The notes: generated by a model not told the origin, from the letters alone. Numbered from the stretch's first letter, positions 1 to 11,431 are shown. The stretch: DNA of 64,000 nt from Histoplasma ohiense (GCA_017607445.1 JAEVHH010000002.1:1913501-1977500); one strand, 5' to 3'. Translations and numbers: made by a program.

Positions 1-500
1 GCTCCATCCTTCTCAGCCCATCCCCCCAGACTACTCGCTCCCCGACAGACGACGCTATAGCTCGTTTCCTCCTCCCACGACTCATCGCATTCATCATGAG
101 CCTTCCCACTAACGAACTTCAGGCACCTGTCGACCCCGAAAATGTCAAGGGAACTGTCACCCTTACGCTCGCCTCCTTTATTGTAGGTACAATTGCGCCA
201 GCGAATTTGCCGATGGCAATGGCTCTATTTATCCCGGCGCTTCTGATGCGCGCTAGGAATGAAGGGGAAGGCACTTATAAGGAGATAGCTGCTGCGCTTC
301 TTGAGCTAGCAAAGGTCGATGCACAGACATTTAGGGGTATGGTGACCCGGATGGATGCTGAGCAACGAACATTTACAGAGGAGATCCTGAGAAAGGGGGG
401 AATTGGGGGTGGGGGTGGGAAACAAGGCAAGGATGGTGCTGAAGGGGCAGATGGTGAAGAACAAAATGTGCCGAGCATTGCATTGCGGATGGACTTTTAG
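1..500 (+). CDS. 3' end of a HEAT-repeat protein, LAA1/HEATR5-like (5' partial)
   Basis: The reading frame is open from base 3 to the stop at 498-500, so the gene enters from the left edge and only about 165 C-terminal residues are visible. An ATG at 96 lies inside this frame, but the residues before it (ending DDAIARFLLPRLIAF) look like helical-repeat sequence, so 96 is not taken as the start. The fragment is rich in amphipathic helices (MALFIPALLMRARNEGEGTY, then KEIAAALLELAKVD) and ends in a Gly-rich acidic tail. This resembles the C-terminus of fungal LAA1/HEATR5 proteins, which are large HEAT-repeat scaffolds that help the AP-1 clathrin adaptor at the trans-Golgi. The assignment is from memory of the family and rests on a short piece, so another Armadillo/HEAT protein is possible. 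Confidence 0.6.
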   Translation, partial: SILLSPSPQTTRSPTDDAIARFLLPRLIAFIMSLPTNELQAPVDPENVKGTVTLTLASFIVGTIAPANLPMAMALFIPALLMRARNEGEGTYKEIAAALLELAKVDAQTFRGMVTRMDAEQRTFTEEILRKGGIGGGGGKQGKDGAEGADGEEQNVPSIALRMDF

Positions 501-911
501 ACTTCCTTTGTTTGACTTTGGATGTGATGTGCCGGTCTAGTTGACTCAATCGCGAACTTATTACGTCCATAGTCTATTTGACCGCTTATATTCCTCATCG
601 GGCTTATGCGACAATTCTTGAAATAAAATTCCGTAACCAACCTTTCCATCTGGCATGTGGGACTCGAAATTCCTCCACCTTTCGAGGAATTAATAATTCT
701 ATATACCATTTGAATAACTAATTGCGGTATAGAGCGTTCCAAAATGGATGCGCGAGCAGGCGACTGACAGAAATCTAACGTTCTAGCAAGTTCATCATCG
801 ACCAGGGAAGCAAAGGGGAAAATATCTAGGGGCGGATAAAAATGAGTGTGTGTTAGAATTATATGCAAGAAAAGGATAGTTTGTATATGAGCTTTCTGCC
901 TCCTTTGGGTC
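501..911. other. Convergent intergenic region
   Basis: This 411-bp stretch separates two convergent genes and must hold both 3' UTRs. It is AT-rich. The minus strand is open over much of 497-952 but gives a low-complexity, non-family-like peptide, so no gene is called. Confidence 0.6.
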
Positions 912-2329
912 TTATCCAATCGGCTCCACGACCATTGACGCTGGATGAGCAACAGGTGGCAATGGCTGATCAGACGCAGGATGGCTAATCACTTTCACCT
1001 CAGCAGCAGCGGCTTTTGCAGCGGTTTCTTTTTCGCGCTGTTTATACGAAAAATACCTGAGAGCGAGGATGATCATGCCTAATTTGGGAAACCAGTCAGT
1101 ATGGGAGTCAAAAGCTAGGATGATTTTTTTTTTTAAAGAAAAAGAAGAAGAAGAAGATTAAAAAGGAGTGGGATGAGACAAAAAGGGAACTACTGACTGG
1201 CACTTGTGGCAATAGCCAAAGCGGCCCTCCTCGTCAAAATCCACCGTAACCCCTCAACCTCGCTCTTCCCATCACTATTCAGCGACACCGTAATCTGATA
1301 ATTCAATTCTTGGATCGCCGTATCCAGTGAGCGCTGTAATTCTCTCGTCGAAATTTTTTGATCATCGAACATTTCCTTCAAGTCATCTTTCAACCCTGCT
1401 AGCTCCTGCGTCATGCGTTGCGTCAGGATATCCAACTCGTGCTGCAGCTGGGCACGTTGTGAGCGCTGAGCCTGTATGGCTGCATTTCGGGAGGTCTGAA
1501 GGGAGTTTCGAAGCTCCGAGCATGCGGCCTGAAAAAGATACGTCTCGTTTTCCACGTCGGATTTGGATATGAGGCCCTTCCGCGCCAGCTCCAAATTGTC
1601 AGCCAATAAGCCACGTATTGCCTTCATAATGGAGACGGACTGCTCCTCTGTAAAACCAGAACGACCGAGATCTTTCACCAAGGAATAGGTATCGAAGTGG
1701 TGTACGTATGGGTGTGGACTCAGATGAGGAGGTTTATGGTGTTGAGAATCACCCAACAGCATAGATTCAGATGGAGGCTCACCCGTGGGTGATGACGAAG
1801 AAATGGACACCGGCATTTGGAACACAAAATCCTGAGGACCCTTCGATGGGTCAACTTTTTCTTCGTCTGCCGCGGCTCCGGTGTCCGAGCTCTGCACCGG
1901 GTGGCTTGCTACATTGTCCTGCGAAAGTAACTCCGCTGATATGTTCGTTGAGGAGGCGGAGATTGCGGATGAGGAGGGCGAGGATTTCTTGGATCTAGGA
2001 TCGTATTTAGCTTCTTTCCCCGCATCTTTTACATCCTTTGCCTCGGACTCATTAGTCCTCTTGTTGTTCTTGCCCGAACCGGTTTGGCTAGCCTCTGGGG
2101 CAGATTTATCCGTTGGCTTCTGGGGGGGAGGCATTCGAGGTTCTGCAGCCTGTCCATATCGCTGGTGGAATGGTTCTGCATCATGGCGTTGGCTGGTGTG
2201 AAAGGATGAGTATAACCCTGAGGTTTGGTGTGGTGGGGGGAGTCTTATCGAGCGATAAGTTGTCGGCTCACAGGCCCTTACTGAACGCAGTAGGTTCGGA
2301 TACAGGAATGGGAGTCTTAGAGCTGCCAT
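912..2329 (-). CDS. Mitochondrial DUF1640 coiled-coil protein (MCUR1/CCDC90/FMP32 family)
   Basis: Two exons on the minus strand: 2329-1198 and 1078-912, joined across a 119-bp intron (donor gtcagt, acceptor ttag); total 432 residues. The N-terminus (MAALRLPFLYPNLLRSVRAC) is basic, hydroxylated and free of acids, as expected for a mitochondrial presequence. Residues about 40-190 are low-complexity (Ser, Lys, Pro). The conserved domain follows from HHFDTYSLVKDLGRSGFTEE onward, with a long coiled coil, and a transmembrane segment formed by sequence on both sides of the splice junction (LAIATSAS plus MIILALRYFSYKQ). That order, helix-rich domain then single TM near the C-terminus, is the DUF1640 pattern of inner-membrane proteins linked to the calcium uniporter and cytochrome oxidase assembly in other eukaryotes. 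The role in this organism is inferred only from family. Confidence 0.85.
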
Positions 2330-2625
2330 GCCAGCTCCTTGTTGCTATACAATATAAGATAATAGATCTCAGGTTTTTTTATAACTATGTCTAGTTGCAT
2401 GGAGGAAATGAATTTTGAATGGAAACATCAGAGCTGACATAAGCGGGATGATGCATGGGGTCATGTGATGTCCTTACTCTACACTACGAATGGAAGCAGC
2501 CTCAAGGAGAAAGACATGACACACATCATACCATTAGGTCCAGATGACCCTGATCTTTAAATGGATAGACGGACAGGCATTGCCAGCACGAATTCATTGA
2601 TGACGTGCAGTAAAATAGAATGACA

Positions 2626-5138
2626 TTATATCAGCAGCCCAAATAAGAGCTGAGTTTGCTTCCAGTACTCATGTGCTCTGCTCTCGAGAATAGCTAACTC
2701 TGTATCACCATCCAGCTCAACATCCTTTTTCACCAGCTCGACAATAGAGGAAATGTGATCTTCTGCTTGGGGCCGACCAGTATTCCGCATAGATAGCGCT
2801 TCCCCCAGATAAAACACATCAAATACAAGCTGGATTTTGCGGTCTCGTAAGACCTCGGGACAACAAACATCTGCCTGTGTTGTTGCCTTGTGGGTGGTAT
2901 CTGTCACAGTAGCTTCTGTGGAATCGTCGCCGTTGGGAGTTTCGCTAGTAGGCTGCTGCTCATTTTGTATAGGGCGTTTGGCATCTGAACGAACGTTATG
3001 GGTGCTCTTTTCAAAATCAAGGGAAATGCATGACGATATCGTTTGGCGGAGTTTATTTTTCAATATATCCACAGCTGAAGGGTTCCAAAGGTCGGGGCCT
3101 TGTCGCTCCATCGCCGTGGCCAGTCCCCGTAACAACCTAAAAGCCGCTGGGGATGGCTGAATGGGTAGCGGAGGGTTACCTTCCCAGAGCGCGCGACCAG
3201 CACATCCTGCTCCCTGAGGCTTCCCAAGAGCTTGGATGATAGCATAAGGCGAAACTTGAGAGCCCACCTCAGCAGCTAGTATGTCGTGTAATTTTGGAAC
3301 AAGGTCATCAGCAAATAGGTGATCTTGAGCAGAAAGTGACCTAGGGATACGCTCTCGAATTTCTCGAATAACTCGTAGAACAAAAGCTGCCTGTCTCCCA
3401 CAGTGCGACCCGGTCATGTTCTCCAGGGCGCTGTGTAGTGATGTTTGTAGCGCTTCGAAACTGTTAATCAAGGTAGCTTCGTATTCCTTCTGGAGAAGGT
3501 CGGGGTCATCCTTGTTCAAAATCCGAATGGTTTTTTGCAGAACCTCTTCATCTTCTTCATCTTCAATGATATCCTCCCATCTGATCTTTTTGAGCTCGTC
3601 GATCATGTCTTTGCATTCTTCAATGCCAGACAGCCAAGTAGTATAGGATCTCGATATCCTCAATACATTAATATCTCTGCCTCGAGACCTGTTAATGATC
3701 TCGTGTTTGAAGTTAGTGGCTCCTCCTGAAAAACCCAGGAACACAATATCCGGATCCCAGAGTGATGGAGTGGGAATTTGCTCTTCAATCTCACTCCAGC
3801 TAGTAATTGTGGACGAGATCTCATGCCCAACCAAAGTCAATCCCTTAGCTTGCGCGTGAAGAGTGGAAATAAGCTGTTTGTTCACGGTGCCACGGATGCC
3901 CTGAAGTATCTCCACCGACGAATGGCATGCCGTGGAGCTTTGGACTGGTAACCAAATGTCCAATAGGTTTCTGCGAAGCAGTAAGACCTCCTTCAAATTC
4001 TGAGATCGCTCTAAATTCTTGCTCAACCCGCTAGCGAACGTTCCAAACGCCTGTTTCGACCAGTCCTTTATTGTTTTTTCAGCCTCCAATTCGGATAAAG
4101 GAGTATGGTTCACCCATGGCGTAAAATTCCTAATGTCATTGGCGACCCATTGATGAAAGATGTCAATCGCCAGCCCATCTAAATTTCGTACCTCAAGGTC
4201 ATCGAGGATTGGGAGAGCGGTTAGTTTTCTAAGCGCATCCGATAGACTGCCGGAGACTAGCTCTGACGCGTTTTGTAAGGTCTGAATAAAAAGCTTCAAG
4301 CTCTTTTCGATATTTGTGAAGTTTGGGTCTTCTCGCAAGAGCATGGACTGTAGCGCATCGAAACGGACTTGCTGAAAATGACGTAGTACATCAGTAGAAG
4401 AGGAACTGGTCGCTAGGCAATAAGCTGACATTGTCTCGATTATTTCTAGGGTTGAATACTTGGGAGAGGCTAGCCTGCATTCGATGCGTTTGAGTAGGCT
4501 GCGACGGAGAGCCGCCAACTGACTTCGGAGGTTTTCAAGGAAGATGGGAGCACGACTGTTTTGAGAAAGGGTCTTGTGAAGAAGTCGCGATATCACCAGG
4601 AGCTTTGCGATCAAGAGGTTCGAACTATGTTTCCGGAACAATCTATAACTGGCGGATGTGCATCTATGCAGCAGGGCCAGTTGCGCGGCAATTGCTCTCT
4701 CATCTACACCTACAACTAACACGTTAACTACACAGAAAACGCGAAAATGTAGCCGATGCCGTGTTTGGTGGTGGTATGCGAACCTTCATCTATAACAGCG
4801 ACATCCAACTTCTTCTCGACCAGCCGGGGATTGCATCTCCTACTAATGTTGGATAGATTCGTCTCGACCTCCTGGATCTCGTCGTTCATTTCGACAATAG
4901 TCTGCGCGGTGCCTAGAAGCTCTCGATATCTTACGCTAATATGCAGAAAAATGGAATTAGCAAATTGCTAATATCAGTGTAGAATCAAATCTTACCCGAC
5001 AAGAGAACGCAACTTGTCCTTGTTGCTGGCAACGTCGCGACGGAGGTCTTGTTCGAACCGCCGAACGGTGGGGATTGGGTGTTGAAACGCCTCCTGCCAT
5101 GATTGAAGGCTATTGGCATCTGCAACATCTGTAGTCAT
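2626..5138 (-). CDS. COG1: Conserved oligomeric Golgi complex subunit 1
   Basis: Three minus-strand exons: 5138-4996, 4935-4784 and 4709-2626, with introns of 60 and 74 bp; 792 residues. The N-terminus has the Vps51/COG1 signature: a helix around QSWQEAFQHPIPTVRRFE followed by RYRELLGTAQTIVEMNDEIQ, which in family members forms the subunit-assembly coiled coil. The long third exon is helical throughout, as in CATCHR-family tethers. COG1 is part of lobe A of the COG complex, which tethers retrograde vesicles at the Golgi and so keeps glycosylation enzymes in place. The third-exon acceptor gttgtag and weak donor gttcgc were chosen because they alone keep phase (IDEG to VDERA). The gene is divergent from CDC123, sharing a 545-bp promoter region. 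Confidence 0.87.
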
Positions 5139-5683
5139 GCTTTACGAACGGAAGCCAGTGGTCAGGTCGCTGGCTCCGGGTGGGAGATGCAGCTGATGAG
5201 AGAGTGCAAAAGAACTTGAATTGTTGAGCTCATTAATCCGCAATCTTCAAACATCGCTTGGTCCGTGCATGGCTAACTAAATAAATACTAGAAAGACTTC
5301 CGCCAAATGCTTCAGACAAGTGAGTCTACAACACATACCGGGGGTTATCAAGGAATTCCAGTTTAGAGTAAATGCTCCAAACCTGATCAATTATACCAAC
5401 TCTGTATGGCATCAATTCGAACGTCGATTTACACTCCAAATGAAGGCCTGGTTAGGGTTTAGGGCTAAATCCTGCCTATGCGTCATCCAAACGCCGCCGC
5501 AACTGAAAATGAGACAAACTTCAACTTTGTGAAAGCAGTTTTGCGCGACAGCCCACCAAATATAGTTACTAATAATGAACCTATTTCGTGCTGTTGACTT
5601 GCGCAAGTAGCATTTCCATTTCCAACAACAAAATTTGTTCGGTATTTTCAGTTCGGTCAATCGTGCACCTCTTCTGGAACCGA
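5139..5683. promoter_or_regulatory. Bidirectional promoter region COG1/CDC123 with telomere-repeat-like motif
   Basis: The 545 bp between the two divergent start codons hold the motif TTAGGGTTTAGGG at 5452-5464, two units close to the fungal telomere repeat. In other fungi such interstitial units are bound by TTAGGG-repeat factors (Tbf1-like) at housekeeping promoters; binding here is inference. No further ORF in the interval looks coding apart from the CDC123 first exon. Confidence 0.45.
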
Positions 5684-7074
5684 ATGGCGGTCGACAACAA
5701 TACCCCTCTTGGAAGCTCCAGTGGGTTGCCATTCCCCACTCTCAAGAAATCGCATATTCTACACTGCTCCTACCATTACTGGCATCCAAAGTACGTTGCT
5801 ATCCTATAAATCCAAGGATCGTTTCTCCATATATCATTCCCGGAGGTTACTCGACGATGCCACTGACACGGCTCTTCGGGTGATGTAGATACCGCTCCGT
5901 GACCCCGAAAGCTCGCCTCATTCCCCTGAATGATGCATTCCTCAACTATCTCCGCGCAGACGGAATCATTTTACCACCGCAAGACGTAAATCCCCCAGGC
6001 GCCGATGACGACAGTGGCATCTATTCCCTATCTGATGGTTCTGATTCGGACGATGACGATGTGGACCCTTCCATACAATGGCAAGAGATACACGCGCAGA
6101 TAAAAGCGACAATAGAGGAGCTAGGCGGGAAAGTAGCTCCGAAGCTCAACTGGAGTGCCCCTAAAGACGCTACCTGGATATCCGCGACAAACGACATGCA
6201 GTGTAGAAATCCGAATGATATATACCTGCTATTAAAAAGCAGCGATTTCGTGACTCATGATCTGGAGAATGCTTTCGACGGATGCGTATCAGACACAGAA
6301 GAGGAAAGCGATGGAGAGGTGGAAGAGGGGAAGGAAAAGGAGCAAAAACAAGCAGAACAATCCCGCATCCCTTACCACCTAGTCCTACGCAAATACATAA
6401 CCCTAAACCCCTCCCTTGAATTCCGTTGCTTCGTCCGAGACAGGAAGCTCCTCTGTCTCTGCCAGCGCGACCTTAATCACTTCAACTTCCTCTTCGGCCT
6501 TCGCGATAACCTTCGCGACAAAATCCAAACGTTCTTTGATATCAGACTGCGCGACACATTTCCGGACCCAGATTTTGTGTTTGATGTCTACGTACCCCCG
6601 CCGCATAATCGTGTGTGGCTGATGGATATTAACCCTTTTGCACTCCGGACTGATCCCCTGCTTTTCTCGTGGTTGGAGATTTTGAGTTTGAAGGTTCCGA
6701 GTTGCGACGATGATGAGGAGAGTGATACGGTGCGGGTTGAAATGCGCCGGGGTGGTGCAGAGAGAGGTACAGAAAATGGAATAGGTAATGAAGAGAGTGA
6801 AGGTGGTGATGAGGATGACCTCGATGATGCAACTACGTTCTCTTTCGTTCCCGAATTCCGCCTTGTGGAACACGACGATCCGGAAGCGTATGGATTCGCG
6901 ACACCACGATATTCGGCGCATAAGTTGCCTAGGGACGTAGTGGATGCATCGAGGAGTGGCCCTGGAGGTATGAGCGAGTTCCTTGGTCAATGGCAGGACA
7001 TCCTTGCAAAAAGGATACAAGAGGATGAGGAGGCGGAACTTGATGTTACGAGAGCTACTGTGGACGACGGTTAA
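5684..7074 (+). CDS. CDC123: Cell division cycle protein 123 (eIF2 assembly factor, D123 family)
   Basis: Two exons, 5684-5790 and 5889-7074, with a 98-bp intron (donor gtacgt, acceptor gtag) give 430 residues. The family hallmark HILHCSYHYWHPK ends exon 1 and continues as YRSVTPKARLIPL in exon 2, which fixes the splice. Further hallmarks are LNWSAPKDATWI (about 122-133), LEFRCFVRDRKLL (about 212) and MDINPFALRTDPLLFSW (about 281), the ATP-grasp-like core. CDC123 binds eIF2-gamma and drives assembly of the eIF2 heterotrimer in the cytosol, so it controls translation initiation. Acidic insertions (SDGSDSDDDDVD about 83-94, an EEES/EEGKEKE stretch, and an acidic Glu/Asp segment near 325) are species-variable. 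The ATG at 5684 was chosen over an upstream in-frame codon at 5588, which is a CTG. Confidence 0.92.
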
Positions 7075-7740
7075 GATTTGAGATTGCCATATCATGAATA
7101 ACAAAACAAGCTGTTTTTATTCTCCTCATTATTATTACAGTTTTCTTTGTTTATTAGTGTATGGTATGCCGAGTATTTAGGGCAGGATAATGAGTAGTGG
7201 AGGCAAGGAGAATGTCATGTATAATATTTACGAGGCCTTTACAGGCATGAAAGTTTTTATTTTATCTTTTACATTTCATAGAGATTCTTCCATCAGGACA
7301 AGTTAAGCTGTAGAGTTGTACCTTTTCTCTGTTGCAGTTGGGTTGGCTATGGGTTCAATTATCCCTTGGCCTTCCTCAGCAAATACATACTTTTATCATG
7401 AGCAGGCAACTAATGAAATATGAGGATTGCAGCATAATCCAATATGAAGATGCAGTACACTGGTGCTAGATATTCTTCCGTATGGACTCTAGCTCTAGAA
7501 TCTATGATATATTCTGTCGATCACCATGATAATTATCGTGGATATGTTATCCCATGTCATGCCGTCCCGTCAGATGGAGGGGTGATGGGGAACAGAGAAT
7601 GAGACATATGATCAGCATAACCATTAAAACAACGCAAGGAGCGCATTCTGAAAAGCAATGAATAAATAAAATGGAACAAGCAGAAAAAATGACGTAGGCA
7701 AACGAGGAGAGAGCTATAGTTATCCGAGAGTTGTGCACAT
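7075..7740. other. Convergent intergenic region CDC123/enoyl-CoA isomerase
   Basis: AT-rich 3' flanks of two convergent genes. No coding-like frame, RNA gene or repeat was recognised in these 666 bp. Confidence 0.6.
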
Positions 7741-8659
7741 TCACAATTTATGCTTCTTCTGCCCAGTTGCAATTTTCATAAACTCTTGCTGTGGGATGCC
7801 AGCTATAAACCTTTCCATCCCCATAAACACCTCCAGGACGTTCTGGCGATCCAACACTTCCCTCCCAGGTCGTCTAATCAGGTCCTTAATCTTAAGCATG
7901 CTGTCCTGGTTGATATGGGTTCCCAGCCTCTCCTCAACCTCCTCCAATACCAATTTCAAAAACCCAGACGCATCCTTCTTCCCGCCGGCGGCAGTGAATA
8001 CCTTGTTCACGTACCCAGTCGAAACCAGATCCTCAATTGGTATACGCTTGCTCATGATCAGCGCTTCGTTGGCCTTGGAGATTCCCAGGCGTTCCACAAA
8101 GGCGCTGCTGGCGCCACCCTCCGCCACGAGGCCGAGCGATGTGAAAGGTGTTAGGAGGAAGGTGTGTGGAGTGGCGTAGATGAAGTCCCCGAATGCGGTG
8201 AGAGCGGCAGAAAGCCCAACTGCCGGGCCGTTGAGTGCTACGACAAGGATTTTGGGATGTTTAGCGAAGGTGTTTGTCAAGTCCAGATTGTTGGCCACGA
8301 AGCCGCGCAGGATTTCACGGCGGGCGTCTGCGCCGTCACTGGAAGGACGGGTCTTTTGGACATCAGCGCCGCTAGAGATTTGTGTGATCATGTTAGAGGA
8401 GATATTATTCTTGATAACAGTGGGAGCTTGAGTTGGGGAGGTTTGTCATTATTAATATGACTTACGCAGAAAAGAAACGGCCTGTTCCCGTCAGAACGGT
8501 GATGAAGACGTCATCGCGCTGGGCAACTTCACGCATTTTCTGTCCCAGTTCCCAGTAATGGTCACTACTCAGAGCATTAAGCTTCTTGGGCCGGTTGAGG
8601 GTGATGATTGCCACTCGGTCCTTGTAAGTAACCGTGACTTCTTGTGCTGCGGAACTCAT
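7741..8659 (-). CDS. Peroxisomal enoyl-CoA hydratase/isomerase, ECI1-like
   Basis: Two minus-strand exons, 8659-8466 and 8371-7741 (94-bp intron, donor gtaagt), encode 274 residues. The crotonase fold is clear: VAIITLNRPKKLNAL near residue 16, FFSAGADV across the splice (oxyanion-hole region, about 62-68), VALNGPAVGLSAALTAFGD (second oxyanion glycine, about 109-127) and SLGLVAEGGASSAF, where Glu149 matches the catalytic Glu of delta3,delta2-enoyl-CoA isomerases. These enzymes shift double bonds so that unsaturated fatty acids can enter beta-oxidation. The protein ends KHKL; the last three residues HKL resemble the HRL type-1 peroxisomal signal of yeast Eci1. The start is set at the Met of MSSAAQEV; a frame extension 14 codons upstream looks unlike the family. 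Confidence 0.88.
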
Positions 8660-9475
8660 TTCTGCGTTGTGATCTGGCCTCTTTCTGCTGGACAAAATCA
8701 ACTACTGTGTGACTGCGAATGAATGAAATGCAAACAAGTAGTGGTGATCTAGAAAGAATGTTGTTTTGTTGTGTTATTGTGTTATCTATTCAATGGCTAT
8801 CTGGAAAACGGTAGAATATGTCTGCACTTTGGGCAACAAAAAAGGTCGAGGAGAAATAAAGAGAAGAAACAAAGAACAAGAATGGAAAACTCATTAAATA
8901 GCTATATATTCATGATTTTTTAAAGAAGACTGACTATTTGGGAAAATACCAAATATGTACTGAGTTTGGCGCCCATGTTCTAGGGAGTTGATTGAGCCGA
9001 AGACAAAAATAACTAGTGGAGTTGCCGAGGTTCGGCTGAACTAACTAACGTCTGCAGGAACCATTTCTGTTCAATTTTCTCAATCAAGAGGGGAAGAGGG
9101 TAGGAACAGGGCATTCTTCATGAGGATGGGACCTCAGAAGGTGGCTTGTGCTTGTAACAAAACTTTGAGTCTCCGTCAACTAGATTTGAGGAGCCATAAA
9201 AACCAGGTGCCCCATCCATTTTCTATATGTATGGAGTTCGAAATCGTGTTAAGCTAGTGTTCAGTCCGAATTATCTCTCCAATGGAACACAAGTCGGATT
9301 CTATGTATGCTGCTAATCAGTCATCCAACTGTGAACCGCGTCAATTACTGTAACCCAGAGGCTTATCAACAACACCCTTGTATGAAATTAGGTGCAACTC
9401 ATAGATTTTTTTCAGCTTCCCGAAGCACATCTCATAAACTATGAACTTTGTTGATTAGAGGATGGTTCTTGATAA
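8660..9475. other. Intergenic region without recognised gene
   Basis: Upstream of the isomerase gene. AT-rich, with no family-like ORF. It presumably carries the isomerase promoter; the sequence immediately beyond it is an inserted 85-bp repeat. Confidence 0.5.
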
Positions 9476-9480
9476 TGTTG

Positions 9481-9565
9481 TGTTGGGGGGTTTGGATTGG
9501 TTCGTCCCCTCTACTACCAGCATGGCGCTGGTGTGAGAGAGCTCTTTTGCCCCAGTGGCCTAACA
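9481..9565 (+). mobile_element. 85-bp TG..CA dispersed element, copy 1
   Basis: The element begins TGTTGGGGGG and ends GGCCTAACA, with imperfect inverted ends TGTTRGG. It is flanked by exact 5-bp direct repeats tgttg (9476-9480 and 9566-9570). It contains an internal hairpin (ACCAGC..GCTGGT, 9517-9533). It differs by one base from copy 2 and by one base from copy 4 elsewhere in the window. Confidence 0.8.
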
Positions 9566-9570
9566 TGTTG

Positions 9571-10100
9571 TGATCTTCTTGTGCAAGTCCCATCATTTTA
9601 AAGGTATAAAAGACTGTTGAGTTGGTGCAAGGTTAACTAGGGGTTGTAAGGGGAGAAAAGTTAGGTTGGTATGCTAACCTTACGTGAAGGAATGGAAAGC
9701 AAGAAAGCAAAAACAGTAACAAAAATGCAGAATTGTTAGGAAGTTATGATGCATATGATACTTGCAAGAGAAGATAGCTCACTGGGAACAGATGCTGGTA
9801 TGTAAAGATTATGGTCAAATTAACTAGTTAAGTCTAAATTTCTGACTAAGATGTTACTCATTCAACTCAGATCGCCCATCCTTCACTTCGTTCTACACTG
9901 TAGGGAAAATATCCAGATAACTACTCCATACCATCCTGGTGAATCGCACCCTTTTCATCCAGACTCCAGTGGTCAAAACACCAAACCCCCGTGTTTCTAA
10001 CCCTCCGAAATCCATTTGCTACAGTGTACACAGCAAAACAGGCGGCTTGTTTATTCCAATTCCGAAAATCAATGCCCCACAGCCATCCCATAATTCAAAA
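9571..10100. promoter_or_regulatory. Upstream region of PET100
   Basis: Between the 85-bp element and PET100. No coding-like frame other than the in-frame 5' extension of PET100, which is not family-like. It presumably contains the PET100 promoter. Confidence 0.4.
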
Positions 10101-10522
10101 ATGTTCAACGCCGTCCTCCGCAGACTCCAAGGCGGGAATCTAGAAGTTTTCAAGGTATGCATGCCATGATGTAATACTACCCTCACGTCGCGCCGGCCCC
10201 TTCTGCCACCCTCCCTCTCCTCCTTTCCATTCTCAAAATTCCACTCGACTACCAACACACCATTCCACAGTTCGGCGTCTACGTCCTCTTCCCCATCGGA
10301 TGGATGTACTACTTCGGCACAAACCTCGAAGAACGCTTCTCGGTACCCGGTTTCTGGCCCACGAAAGAGCAATCGCATAAGATTCCCCTAGAGCTTGGTG
10401 AGATTGAGAAGGAATTGGCACGCATGGATAGGCAAAAAGCGTTGCGGGTGGCGCGGTTGCGAGAGCAGGGGGCGGGAAGTGGGAGCGGGAGTGGGAACGG
10501 AAATGCATCGGAAGACTCGTGA
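10101..10522 (+). CDS. PET100: Cytochrome c oxidase assembly protein PET100
   Basis: Two exons, 10101-10154 and 10271-10522, give 101 residues; the 116-bp intron has donor gtatgc and acceptor cacag. The family signature runs across the junction: RRLQGGNLEVFK then FGVYVLFPIGWMYYFGTN, followed by FSVPGFWPTKEQSHKIP. The hydrophobic stretch (residues about 19-35) is the single inner-membrane anchor and the rest faces the intermembrane space. PET100 acts late in complex IV assembly by promoting joining of subassemblies. The C-terminus is a coiled coil with a Gly-Ser-rich tail. The start at 10101 is preferred because upstream in-frame residues do not resemble the family. Two TGTATATA octamers lie 136 and 268 bases past the stop. 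Confidence 0.92.
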
Positions 10523-10658
10523 GAGATTTATTTTCGACGATGCATGTATGGCATTGTCGGTCAGGCAAACTGGAGGAAAGTGGGGATGGGCATCTGCATG
10601 GACGGGTGTTGAAAAGGCGTTTTTGTCATCGTTGATTAGTATCGGCTCAGTTTCCGTG

Positions 10659-10666
10659 TGTATATA
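10659..10666 (+). promoter_or_regulatory. PUF-type site TGTATATA downstream of PET100
   Basis: Exact match to the octamer predicted from the RNA-contact residues of the Pumilio protein encoded at 27-30 kb. It sits about 136 bases after the PET100 stop codon, a plausible 3' UTR position. Confidence 0.4.
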
Positions 10667-10790
10667 AATTTGAGGGATACCATTTGGCAAGGCATCGTTT
10701 TAAGGAGTTGTTTGGGCTGTATAGATTGGCTCTTCTTTCTTATCTTCTTTCTGGGTTACTTCCATTCCTTGATTCCTGATTTGGATGTGA

Positions 10791-10798
10791 TGTATATA
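10791..10798 (+). promoter_or_regulatory. Second PUF-type site TGTATATA downstream of PET100
   Basis: Exact octamer about 268 bases after the PET100 stop codon. Whether the transcript extends this far is not shown by the sequence. Confidence 0.35.
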
Positions 10799-11431
10799 CT
10801 GTGTACATTTATTAATTCTCCTCTTTTCAAATCTCCGCTAATAGCATTCCCTTTCAATTGGATATGCATGCATTCAATAGGCGGAGTACAAGGTATTGTG
10901 GTCGATAGAGGTAGTGTTGGAGATGTGCAGTCCTATTCATTATCATTGCAATATTCACGAAGTTGCCAGCACTCACAGAACTATCATGATGCGTATGACA
11001 TATGTTGATTGTAATTTCCAGTGTGGAATATGGGCATTAACATATACAAAGATTGAACACAATTAATTATCGAAACAAAAGTTGGTGATTAAGATAAATG
11101 GAAATACCTCTTCAAACAAAGAATGAAAATCACCCCAATTTTAAAAAAGCAAATCCCACACACAAACGAGCGCCTATTCCCCATGCATGATATAAAAACA
11201 ATTCCAGAACGACTCCCACCAGTATAGACAGCCATCCTTTTTTCAAGTAAAATTAAATAGAGAAAATACTGGAATAAATATCAACAAGAAAATATCACAT
11301 CTCCCAGAAAAAAAAAGGCCCATTCCATCAGAGTCCAATAACCCCAATCGCGACTCTCCACCTACTGCCTTTCCTGCCACCGCCCGCGGCTGTTTCAGCT
11401 GCTTGTTTGTGGTCTCAATTCGCCCTTCCTA
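10799..11431. other. Convergent intergenic region
   Basis: Remainder of the space between PET100 and the convergent serine palmitoyltransferase small subunit gene. AT-rich; nothing recognised. Confidence 0.5.

Noticed and set aside
96..98. ATG taken as the start of a 134-residue protein
   Set aside because: The frame is open and protein-like upstream to the window edge, so this is the C-terminal part of a larger gene.
497..952. 151-codon minus-strand open frame
   Set aside because: Translation is low-complexity and not family-like; the real DUF1640 last exon (1078-912) uses a different frame here.
6403..7104. 233-codon minus-strand frame opposite CDC123
   Set aside because: CDC123 motifs on the plus strand are unambiguous; the opposite frame is a shadow.
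9481..9565. Reading the 85-bp element as a tRNA-derived SINE
   Set aside because: A B-box-like GGTTCGTCCCC is present, but there is no matching A box in the right place, no cloverleaf and no A/T tail; the 5-bp duplications and TG..CA ends fit an integrase-type element better.
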